Origin: Pyrocephalus nanus
Taxonomy: Eukaryota; Chordata; Aves; Passeriformes; Tyrannidae
DNA length: 64,000 bases
NCBI GenBank assembly: GCA_038380795.1
Contig: CM076263.1
Span: forward strand, 2,114,208 to 2,178,207
Direction of reading: 5' to 3'
Of the stretch, positions 38,930-49,501 are shown piece by piece. The notes under the pieces were generated by a model. It was not told the DNA's origin. It did not search any database and worked only from the letters and a program-made list of their open reading frames with translations. The translations under genes were made by a program, and so were the position numbers. Position 1 is the stretch's first letter, and every line of letters starts with the position of its first letter.

Positions 38930-39130
38930 AAATGTTGCATACTAATCATAATTTATCATCATCTTCATATATTCTTATATAAGTAATACAAATCACCACA
39001 GTCAATTAATCAATCTGTAATTAGGAACTGACATGAACATTTACTACCATCAGGCATAATTTATATGATTACAGATGATTAAATAAAATGTAATTGAGTG
39101 AACAGGCAATTTGTTAAGTACATGTAAATT
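38930..39130. promoter_or_regulatory. Candidate AT-rich conserved element directly before the 5S-SINE
   Basis: Dense homeodomain-like sites (CATACTAATCATAATTTATC, CAATTAATCAATC, TGTAATTAGG, CATAATTTATATGATTACAG). No repeats. It abuts the 5S-derived element at 39131. Confidence 0.33.
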
Positions 39131-39243
39131 CAGCCATACAACCTCAGGCTGTGATCTTGTCAGATCTCAACAGCTAAACAGGGTCAGGGTGGGTCAGTGT
39201 TTCGATGAGAAACCCCAAGGGAGAAAGCTGGGTGCTGAAGGAA
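39131..39243 (+). mobile_element. 5S rRNA-derived SINE or 5S pseudogene fragment
   Basis: The segment aligns along nearly its whole length with vertebrate 5S rRNA. It has GCCATAC near the start, GATCTTGTCAGATCTCAACA, then AGCTAAACAGGGTCAGG (the internal A-box region), CGATGAGAAACC (C-box region) and CTGGGTGCTGAAGG at the end. Many substitutions and small gaps mean it is not a working 5S gene. The following bases (TGGTTAATGGGTAGCGCTC) faintly resemble a tRNA A box. That layout fits AmnSINE1/SINE3-type elements, which join a 5S head to a tRNA-related part. A simple 5S retropseudogene is the alternative. Confidence 0.75.
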
Positions 39244-42200
39244 GGGGTGGTGGTTAATGGGTAGCGCTCTCCTTGCTCCTTGTGTTGGAGGTGCAGTGTC
39301 TTTAGCACGCTAGGGGAGAGATGGACGTAAGTTATTGAAAGTGCTGCCTGAGCAGTTCTTGAGAGAGGTGGGAATTTGTCTCCTGGACTTGGGTTAATTT
39401 AATTTCGAGTAGAGCACACACCTGGCCAGTCACCGGGAGGAGACAGTAAACCATGGCACGCTGACGCTTGCTGCTCTTCAGCAGAGCCAGGAGACGTGTC
39501 ACTCTGCTGATTTAGCCTGCCTAACTCAGATACCTCCATCTTCATTATTTAGGGAAGGGGGGATTCTTCTTAAAATAGGCACATAAATTCCTCTTCTGCC
39601 ACGTGGAGGTGCTCTTGAAAGCCAACCAAGGCGGAAAATGTTGGCCTAACCTGGGTGCTCAATCTCGTGCAGAGACATCCATGTCCTTCCACTGACTGGG
39701 TGGAGAACCTGGTCCCATACATCAGGACAACCACTGCACTGAAACACAGGCATAAATTGGGTCTTGGTCCCACTTGTTTCTGCAGGCCCTCGACGTAGAA
39801 CAAAGACTCCCAAGGGCTGCCAGGCCCATGAGCAGGGAAACGAGAGTTCTTAGTGCTCCATCCAAAAAACAGCTGACATCAGTTGACAGTCCCATGGGAA
39901 ATGCTAAAAGCAACACTGGGAAAGTGTTTTTCTCTTTTTCTTTTGTATTTTTTATAGCACCAGGACCAAATCCAACCAAGTGAATGATTTCTTGAAGAGT
40001 TCAGCATGTTTCCAAATTGGTTTTGGTCACACAGCCAGAGAAATGCAAGAGGTTTTCTTTAATTATTTCACAAAAATAAACTTGACTTATTAGGATCAAT
40101 TCCACTTCTGTAGTCTTAAACAACATTATTTTTGCTTCCTCTGTTTTTAGTTTCTGCATGGCTTATGCCAAGGCATCTCATTTTAAATAATTAAAACCAT
40201 TTGTTTTAATACAAAGCAACAGTTTCTGCAGCGCTGTGCCTGTTTATTTTTTGTCTGTTTTCCTCAAGTCCAGTGTCACTCCTAGTGGGAACTGGAGCAG
40301 ACATCCCACAGATCAGAGGCATGAATGAAATCGCTCACAGAACGCAAGCAGACAGGCCAACTGGAGCTATAACAAAATGATCTTTGATTATTAAATGGAT
40401 ACTTACGTAGATGGATAACCAGATGTGTTTGACAGTGGATGTGAAAAGCATGGGGGGCAGTACCTCTGGATTAGAGCAGAAAGTAACACAAGCTTTCTTC
40501 TCTGAAACAATTAGTGAAATCACTTTCTGGACATTAAGAGCCTTGCATGTTCAGCGTTATACATTGGGCCTGCACAACCAATTTGGGTCAGAATGATGTT
40601 TAAACTCTTAAGTGGTACCCACTAATCTCCATTAATCTGACTTCAAAGATGAGACATAATGCTCAGTACAAGAGACTAAGAGTTGTTAATGCATGTTCCT
40701 CAGCTGGAGCACTAATACAGGACTCCTGCAGAAAGATCAGGATCTTCCAGGCTTGGGTGTGAGAGTTAAAAATAAACATCTATTTAGGGATGTCCCCAGA
40801 AGTGGTCTATTCTTTAAGGGTTCATTTCATCCAGTAGTGCCTTGTGCCACTGTGGGTGCAAGGACTACCATGAGGCTGTCCTGTCATTTGAGTTATTTTG
40901 TTTCCTCCCAAAAAATACCAAGGGTTGTCATTTCTTGTGCAGACTTTTTGATGAGCTGCTGGTCTCATTTAAAGAGGAAGAGTTAGGACAGTGGGTCATG
41001 GATTTACCCCAAAGAATGTGGGATGGAGAAAACAAGGTTGGTCAACAAAGATTTAATCTCAACCCCATCATTATCAGTCAGAAATGACCAGAGAGGCCAA
41101 AGAAATGATGCTGGAAAGAAAATCTCTGAGGAGTGGTAGCCAAGGCCAGGCTGGAAGAGGCTTGGAGCAACTTGGTCTAGTGGAAGGGGCAGGGGTGTTG
41201 GAATGAGATGATCTCTAAGGACCCTTCTAGTTCAAGGCATTCCTACATTTGTTACTGAAATATTTCCCAAAGCAATTCATTGAAATTTATCAAAATGAGG
41301 GAGAGATAAGTATTTTAAGAAAAAAAAAATTTTTTTCAATTAATGTTGTTTAAAAAATATGCTATGTATGGTTTACAAAACAGAATTAGCAGCTATGTTT
41401 TCAGCTTCAGATTTTCTGCCTGAATAATAATTTTGAGCAGCTTTACTTGAAGACAATGTCCTGTCTAATTGTGCTGTCAATCCAAAAGCCTTATTCTGCA
41501 AATACTATGAGATCTTTTCAAGAAAGGAATCTCCCAAGTGCCAGGAGTAAAAATCAAACAAAAAAAGTGGGACTTAATCTGTGCGTTGCTGAGACAGAGA
41601 TATTTGGAAATCAAGAATAAGGTCAAAAAAAATCTAATTTATGTGATGATGTAAAAAAATCCTCTGATTTCAACATAGGAAGAGAGGAAAACTTTAATTG
41701 GACCTCAAGTAATCTCTCCCCAGATCATGTGCTAGGCATATAACCACAACCAGCACGAGTCCCCAGTCTGAGCCAGATCATGGCTTTCCTCACATCCCTG
41801 AAAGCTTTGCCCTTTGCCTTCCTTCAGACAGTGTCACCTGCCCTCCTGCCTACTGTGCTCCTTATCTGAACATCAGCAGACTGTTAACTAAATTTCATAA
41901 AATTGCTGAAATTCTCGCTTCTCCCCAAGGAGTCCACCACAGGAGACAGTCACGAAGAAAAATTTCCTAGGATCCATGAACAAACAATCCCGGTATTCCC
42001 TGCCTTCCCCGTGGATTTCTACGGCTGCTGCTGAAATGGCTCGAGTGCCGCAAACTAATTATAAAATTATTTAGTTAATAAAGGCAGGTAGGAAAGTTCC
42101 TAATTACCCCTACCACGAAACTCTCCTGCAGCTGTAGGGTTTGTCTTACCCTGCAGCAAGGTGGGACGCGTCCCCTGTAGCCGAGGCTGTGCAGGATCAG

Positions 42201-42265
42201 CCTGGTGGGTGGGATTTTGGCTGTAAACACGTGGGACTCAGTCCAGCTGCCTTAGCACAAGTCCC
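39244..42265. other. Intergenic, unique AT-rich DNA
   Basis: Begins with possible remaining SINE sequence after the 5S part. One short CR1 end at 41138 lies inside. No gene is seen. Confidence 0.6.
41138..41246 (+). mobile_element. CR1 LINE 3' end, short
   Basis: GCCAAGGCCAGGCTGGAAGA, TTGGAGCAACTTGGTCTAGT and AATGAGATGATCTCTAAGGA with CCCTTCTAG form the forward CR1 3' end. It is decayed. Confidence 0.9.
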
Positions 42266-42364
42266 AGAACCATGGAATCACAGAATGTCCTGAGTTGGAA
42301 GCAACCCACGAGGATCATCGAAGCCCAGCTCTTGGCCCTGCACAGGACACCCCAGACAGCCCTG
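42266..42364 (-). mobile_element. CR1 LINE 3' fragment, short, divergent subfamily
   Basis: CATGGAATCACAGAATGTCC, GAGTTGGAAGCAACCCACGA and CTGCACAGGACACCCC match the divergent subfamily also seen at 8400 and 14341. Confidence 0.9.
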
Positions 42365-42678
42365 GGCATTTCACATGGCAATAAGACATTTCTGTTTTAT
42401 TGTCCAGATCAATTGCTTGGTCCACCCCAAGCTCCAGGTTCTGCTGGGAGCTGGGACACCAGTGCACATGCAGACACCTGTGTGTGCCCCCCCAGCCACT
42501 AGGACACCCCTCTGCCTCATCCAAACACCGAGTACAGGCAAGGATGGCACATATCCTTCAACCACAGATCACACTTCCTGCCTTAGGTGCATCCCTTCAA
42601 AAATGTTCCTCAGTACAGATGTAGCCCAGATTCCTCAGGCTTGATTCAGCTGTCTAAAGGGCGGGAGTGGTGCTAGAT

Positions 42679-43385
42679 GGAATCACAGAATGAGTTGGGT
42701 TGCAAGGGGACTATCTAGTCCAACCCCCCTTCTATGGGCAGGGACACCTTCCACTATCCCAGGTTGCTCCAAACCCTGTCCAACACGACCTTGGACACTT
42801 CCAGGGATGGGGTAGTCACAGTTTCTCTGGGGCTGGGCCTCACCACCCTCAGAGTAAAGAACTTCTTTTTAACGTCTAATCTGAACCTGTTCACTTTCAA
42901 TTTGAACCCATTCCCCCTTGTCCTGCCACTCCAGGATCTTGTAAATAGTCTCTCTCTCCGTCTTTTATGTAGGTTCCCTTCAGGTACTGGAAGGCCACAA
43001 TTAGATAACCACGAAGACTTTTCTTTTCCAGGCCAAAAAGTCCCAGTTCCCTCAGCTTTTCCTCAGCAGAGCTGCTCCATCACTGATGAACTTGGTGCCC
43101 TCTCTGGAATCACTCCAACAGGTACCTGTGCTGGGGGGACCCAGAGCTGGAGTGCAGCACCAGCGCTTGCTCCTTTTAAACTGTGTGAGATTCCCATGGG
43201 CCACTTCTCGAGCTTGTCCAGGCCCCTCTGGATGGCCAAGATCTTCCCAGACACAGAGCTGAGGCTGGCTGACAAGTCAGTAGTTCCCAGGGTCGTTCTT
43301 TCTTCCCTTTTTCCACCCACCTGGGACTTCCCAGACACCCCAGGATGGGAGAAGCATCCAAGTGGGGTCAAGAATCTGACATGGG
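42679..43385 (-). mobile_element. CR1 LINE 3' fragment, longest copy, about 700 bp
   Basis: It starts with GGAATCACAGAATGAGTTGG and reaches into the reverse-transcriptase region, where GTCCAGGCCCCTCTGGATGG and GAGGCTGGCTGACAAGTCAG are typical of reversed CR1. The 249-residue open frame across it is antisense to the element and is not a gene. Confidence 0.93.
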
Positions 43386-45610
43386 CCGACAAGGCAGCTG
43401 ACAGGCCAAGAAGCACACCCTGGAGGCGTTCAAATGGCACCAGACTCTTACCTCCTTGTTCAAGGCAAACATCTAAATTTTAGGTGGTCCCATCATTAAA
43501 TTGCTGACAAATCTTCCACTGGATTCAGCCCAGCCAGGACTTCACAGCAGTGAATAGTTTCTATTGCTTATGAAGATAAAAGTGAGCACAGGTCTCTATA
43601 ATGCAAAATTACATTAAGAGTTTCTCCCACGCTTTTCACAAGGAATTTTGCTTTCCCCTTGCATTTTCTATTGGTTAATATTTATTTTATTTTTTTTTTA
43701 AATCTACTTTTGTGGAAGACAAAGTTGACCTCCCCAGCTGAGGGCAGGCTGCCTGGGTTTGACATATGTTAAAATGACAGCATGTCAAAGCATTAAAAAA
43801 AAATATGTTGGCTGGAATTTTATGTGGAGTTTTACAAGGTAGTAACATAGACTATAAGCTGGTGCATTTAGGCGCCTGGGTGGGGAAACGTATGAAAAAT
43901 TCATGAGAGGTTTGTGTAAGAAATGCAGTTCACTGGTGTTTCATATTCGGGTTTTTTTTTTCAATGAAATTATCCTAAGGAATTTTTTTTTTTTTTTTTT
44001 TTGGAACTGAAGAGAAAACACGTGCTCAGTAAGTGAGCTCAGCCACAGATTTCAGGGTCCTTAAGTACTCATTGACACAAGAGGCGATGACAGCTCTGCA
44101 GGAACCTTTATGGGTCTCTCAGGGTTGTTGGTTTTTTAAGCCTGTGTGTTATGGATTTCCACAACAGGTGTTAACAGCTCAAGGCATCTTAATGCCTGTT
44201 GGATTAAATAATGCACGTTTTTAAAATTGCATGAAGTCTCTCCCACTGGGGAAATGCTATCCTTTCCGCCTTTACTTTTTTAAACGAAAATAAAACATGT
44301 ATTACAAAAATTACGGAAGAAATGGCTAAAACCCACCCCCAAAGTGACACAGGAGGTAGGCTGAAATTCTAGTGTTTGGCTCACTCTTCCCAAGTCCTGA
44401 GGCTGCTGGGGCAGACCAGAGTAGAGAGTGAATGGGTATGTCCACAAGGACGATCAGGAAAGGTCAGGAGGGGTTAGAGAGAATGGGACACTGGGATGAA
44501 ATCACTGGTCATACCACTTAAATACGGGGTCTTTCACGCCCCTGCACCAATTCAGCCAGTGTACACCAGCTGGAAGTCTGAGCTAGATGCTTTCCTGGAA
44601 AGAAAACATGGGTGAAGAAACCCAGTTTTACGAGTGGGGAGACGCTGGCATCTCCTGGAGGGTCCACCCAGCCCCAGGGAGGGACAGCCACAGGACACGA
44701 CGCATCTCCCCTGGGCACGGCTGCTTTTGGGAGGTCCCCTGGGGCTCTGGACCCCACACACAGGCAGAGATGACCGCTCTGATGCCCCTGTGACCCAGGG
44801 GGATGCAGCCAGTGCAGAAGGTGCAGATCATGCTATGCTCAAGAGAAGAGCCCAGCCCTGAAAGTCCTTTCTTGGAAGCTGATGCTCTCTTTGGACACCA
44901 GTTTTGGAAAGTTCTTCTGTAAAAGGTGGAGCCTGCTTTGCTAAGGGTTTGGCTGCCATTTGGGCTTTAATTGTGGGTCGTAAAGCGTTTATTAATGTCC
45001 TGTTGGAGTCAACAGCGAAGCACTGCTGCCCCCCACTTCTGTGATATGCAAACAGTGGTGATTAAGCACCAGATTAAACATCTTCATGAATACTTAAAAG
45101 GCTGTTTTTGAAAGTTTCCTGTCCTTTTACACTAATAGCCCCATTAAAACCTGTTTACAAGCCAGTCATGAGAGTAACTGCGTGCACTTAAAACATGAGA
45201 GAGTTCCCCAAGAGGAGTGCTTTAACCATGGGAGAATGGCAGCTGATCAATAGGGATCTTAAAGTAAGACTGTCTGCCTAAACCCAATGGAAACAACCCT
45301 TGCAATACAGATAGAAAGAACTGGCAAGTGCCCAACTGGTTAATTAGGGAGGCAAAACGGTAATAATAACAACCACAATATTTGCTTTAAGGTCCAGCTG
45401 TCCAGGGCCTGGGTGTCTGCTGCCACAGGACTTCTCAGAAACTGCCCTTAAAGATGTTGATGGCAGCCAGGAAAAGGCTAGGGAAAGTTTTAAGTAAACT
45501 TAACAGCTTGCTGTTTCCTGGATCTTCTTATCTTTTACACATCAGACTCTTGACTGCACAGAGCCATAGCCTAAAATGGGGTTGCAGAAAAGGTATGATA
45601 GCTATTAATT
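43386..45610. other. Intergenic gene-desert segment
   Basis: T-runs near 43690 and 43983-44002 and the candidate element at 44930. No gene is seen. Confidence 0.6.
44930..45240. promoter_or_regulatory. Candidate conserved noncoding element
   Basis: Unique sequence with GCTTTAATTG, GTTTATTAATGTCC, TGATATGCAAACAG (octamer-like) and TGATTAAGCACCAGATTAAA. Confidence 0.3.
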
Positions 45611-45998
45611 ACAGAATCACAGAATCCTTTGGGTTGTAAGGGTCCTTTAAGACCATCTCATTCCATCCCTCTGCCATGGGCAGGGACATCTTCCACTATC
45701 CCAGGTTGCTCCAAGCCCTGTCCAACCTGGCCTTGGACACTTCCAGGGATGGGGCAGCCACAGCTTCTCTGGGCAACCTGTGCCAGGGCCTCCTCACCCT
45801 CACAGACAAGAATTTCTTCCCAATATCCCATCTAACCCTGCCCTCTGGCAGCGGGAAGCCATTCCCCCATGTCCTGCCCCTCCAGGCCCTTGTCCAAAGT
45901 CCCTCTCCAGCTCTCTTGGAGCCCCTTTAGGAACTGAAAGGGACTCTAAGGTCTCCCTGGAGCCTTCTCTTCTCCAGGCTGAACACGCTGAGCCTGTC
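45611..45998 (-). mobile_element. CR1 LINE 3' fragment, about 390 bp
   Basis: It runs from ACAGAATCACAGAATCCTTT through CCTTGGACACTTCCAGGGAT to TTCTCTTCTCCAGGCTGAAC. It is well preserved and 5' truncated. Confidence 0.95.
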
Positions 45999-48983
45999 AA
46001 TAATTCATGCACTCTGCTTGTTATACTGAAGTATGACAGAATAAACACAAGTCTTACATATGTATGTGTGCACACATCTATATAAAGGTGTGTATATTCA
46101 TAGTAGAAGAGGTGGACACAATCAGTGCAGCAAGGCCAAAATTTACATCTAGCCCCTCACATGCAGACTGTTCTTGATACACTCTCCATCACTCACCATA
46201 CATTCGCCATACCCCATTATTCACCATACTACTTCACCACATCACAAACACTTTACTGCCTTGTTCTGAGCCAAGGGGCCATGAGGCAGAAGGTGTCTGT
46301 GTTCAGCACGGGATGTGGGTGCTTAAATACTGCAAAAAACCCGAGCTTTTGTGTCTGTTTCAGTGCTACTTGAGAGCACTGTAAAGAAATCTATTGACAT
46401 CAGTGGGTTTTGGATTAGGCTCCTGCTGTGTTATTAAGTGAATTATTAATTATTAATAATAACATAACAGAAATCACATGTTGCCTTATTCAACCATTCA
46501 ATTTTGCCTTATGTGGGGGTTTTTGAAAATACAGTCGCCGTGTTTAAATACAAGTGTGGATTGATTGTTCAGCCTCCTTACTCATTGCCAAGGAGAGAGT
46601 ATGCTTACATATGGGTGTCCAGTTTTAAATGAATATTGATTGACTGAAATTCATGCTGTCTGCTTCAGTTTAACTGTTTGGCAAAACTAGAGATGTCAAT
46701 AAAACTGGATTGAATTTTGAACGGTATTAAAACTTTCTGGAGCCAAGGTAATCATGATGGAAAAAAGTAATAAAGGGCTGGAGACCTTGCAAGCATGGGG
46801 TTTTTTTTCCTACTGCTGTGAAGCCCTCTGGGGTTAAAGGTGTTTAGCTCCACTGGTAAAAGACCAGTTGAGCTGCTAATGGCCTTTCTGTTCCTTTGGC
46901 AGCAGCAAATATAAATAGGCAAAGTAAATGCTCTAACTCCTCCCTTCCTCAAACTCAGCCAAAGGAACACATTTATAATGTTTCCTCTGTTACTGAGGTT
47001 TGGGAAACTGACACCCTTTCAAGCGAGAAGTGGCTGACTGAATGTCCTGGAAGCCTTCTCTTTATTTGTCCCTGGGGGACTGGAAATTGCCTTTCCTGGC
47101 TTCCCAAGGGGTACACGTGTCTGCCTTATCTGCAGGAGAAGTGGCACTTGGTAGAGCAGGGACCAGAGAGCTTGGGGGAGAGTGGGTTGTGGAGGGGTGT
47201 CTCACCATGTAGTGTTATGGGTTTATTTCCTAGGACAGGAATTCATGAGGTAAAAGTACAATGCGTGGTGCAGGCATCTGTATCCTCACTGCATCCCAGT
47301 GCCCCAATAACCTTTATTGCACTTTTCTGCTTATTTATCATCACTATTAATCAGTTACCCACTTGTTAGTGCACTTAGTGTGACTGGAATGCAGCGGAAC
47401 TAGGGCACTGATCCTCCAAAATTGTTACACTATTTCCAAAGATTCTCCTGAGGATTTGTCCTATGAATTAATCCATATCCCCCAAATTTAGTTGTGCAAA
47501 GGTCTTGTTGCATAATCCAGCAGTGAACCAGGCACCAGAGAGCCCTCCTCAATCCCTGCAATGAGGGGCACTTAAGGATTGTTCTGGGAGGAACTTGGTA
47601 GGACAAGGGAGAATCACTTTAAACTGATAGGAAGTAGGTTTGGATCGGATATTGAGAAGGAATTCTTCCCTGTGAGGGTGGTGAGGCCGCAGAACAGATT
47701 GCCCAGAGAAGCTGTGGCTGCCCCATCACTGGAATGTTCAAAGTCAGATTAGACAGGGCTTGGAGCAACCCGGGATAGTGAAAGGTGTCCCAGCCCACGG
47801 CAGGGGGTGGAATGAGACGAGCTTTAAGATCCCTTCCAACCCAAACCCTTCTGGATTTCTGTGAATTCATACAAAGAGAGACAAAACCACTTGCATGGCT
47901 TGCACATGACCATGAGTAGCAGCTGGTAGCAAAGTAAGGAGCTGACTGGGACTGCCTTGCAGGTCTGGTTTGTACTCCAGCCCTGGCCAAGGACTTCAAC
48001 CATGCACCTCAGTTTGGGGCTGTGACTGTGAAAGAGACAAACCAACAAGGTCAGGCTCAAAGGAGGGCACCCTGCTGAACAAAAAGCAGTTGGACTGCAG
48101 AGGGCTTGTAGGCACCACTTCAAAAACACCTCTCACATCTTCTCTACAGGGGCTTTTTCCTGGGAATTGGACTGTGACTTAATAACACAACAACAGAAAA
48201 GCCAGTCTATAATATCCTTGCATTTCTACTGTTGCAGAGCCGTCAAAACTGGTGTCCATGTTTATTACCTACCAGTTAATTAACAATCATGAACAAAAGC
48301 AGAGGAGAAAGACTTTCATTTCTGTGCCAAACTAGTCGGTAATGGTGCTTCTTTGAAATCACTTATATGATTGCTTGATTTCTAAACATCATTTCACTAA
48401 AGTATGTTAGCAATGCTGTGAAATAAAAGACCTTATTTAGGGTACCTTATATAGGGACTTACTCACAAGAATGTTAGGGACAAATCCTTGTCGTATTTCT
48501 TCCTGATGGCAAAACAGGCTGAAGGGGGTTTTTTTAAGCCTCTTCTCTGTATTTCTGTGTTGAGATGAGGAACACTCCTTTTGTGGACGTAGGAAATTTT
48601 GTTTGCCCTGGAGCATCTCGCTATTTGAGGCTGAAAGGTGACCCTGCAGACAGATGTGTTATCACAGATAAAGGGAAGCTAAACCACAGCGGAGAAACTG
48701 GGAATGTCGGCGGAGCGTGAGGAAAGGGAAGGTGGGAATTGAACTGGTTCTGCCACTGGTGAAAACTCACCACCCCTTGAAATTGTTGTTACACGACTCG
48801 AGTCCTGGGCTCTGGAAACACCTGAGTTATAATATATAAGCAACAAATGAGTGGGCGAGGCAGAAGCAGAGGTGATCAGGTGAGCTGATGGCAAGGCAGA
48901 AGCCATCAGCTTGCCAAAGTGAGTGGTCCTAAATCCAGAGGGGAGGTGGTGAAGGGATCAGGCAGAAGGATCACCTTCTGAAA
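45999..48983. other. Intergenic gene-desert segment
   Basis: Unique AT-rich DNA with a degenerate TTCACCATAC-like repeat at about 46185-46255 and one CR1 copy. The 157-residue open frame at 46896-47369 has no recognised domain. Confidence 0.6.
47600..47864 (+). mobile_element. CR1 LINE 3' fragment
   Basis: A forward CR1 piece from GGACAAGGGAGAATCACTTT through GAGAAGGAATTCTTCCCTGT and TTGGAGCAACCCGGGATAGT to CCTTCCAACCCAAACCCTTC. Confidence 0.94.
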
Positions 48984-49220
48984 CACAGAATCATTTAGGT
49001 TGGAAAAGCCCTCTAAGATCACCAACTCCAAGTGTTCCCCCAGCACTGCCAGGGCCACCATTAATCCACACCAAAAACTGCCACATCCACAGAGTGTTTA
49101 AATCTCTCCCCTGGGCAGCTGTGCCAGGGCTGGCACATACCACATAACCCTTTCCATAAAGAAACTGTTCCCTAAAGAATCTAAGCCTCCCCTTGCACAA
49201 CTTGAGGCCATTTCCTCATC
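48984..49220 (-). mobile_element. CR1 LINE 3' fragment
   Basis: It starts with CAGAATCATTTAGGTTGGAA and contains TGCCACATCCACAGAG and CTGTGCCAGGGCTGG. Related to the copies at 24919 and 32718. Confidence 0.93.
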
Positions 49221-49364
49221 TTTTATAATAGATGTGGGTACCATGAAATTTGCTACTGCCTATTTTGAAAACCCCCTGTGTCCATGGTAAAGACTGACTC
49301 CATTGGGTTGTTGCTCTGAGTTTAAATTTGGCAAACGAATTGGTAGGAGCATTTTCCTTTAAAT

Positions 49365-49501
49365 GATAGAATCATCAAATGGCTTGAGTTGGAAGGGACA
49401 CTAAACATCTTGTTCCAAACCCCTGCCATGGGCAGGGACACCTTCCACTACCCCAGGTTTCTCAAAGTTTTACCCAACCTGGCCTTGAATTTTTCCAGAA
49501 A
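49365..49501 (-). mobile_element. CR1 LINE 3' end, short
   Basis: GATAGAATCATCAAATGGCT, then GAGTTGGAAGGGACACTAAA and CCATGGGCAGGGACACC: a reversed CR1 3' end. It lies only about 145 bases from the copy at 48984-49220 but is a separate insertion, since each has its own 3' end. Confidence 0.92.

Noticed and set aside
39131..39243. A functional 5S rRNA gene
   Set aside because: Too many substitutions, including in the internal promoter boxes, plus small gaps and no T-run terminator directly after.
42734..43483. A 249-codon open frame
   Set aside because: It is antisense to the CR1 copy at 42679-43385.
46185..46255. CRISPR-like array
   Set aside because: The units are imperfect, short and without unique spacers, and this is a vertebrate genome.
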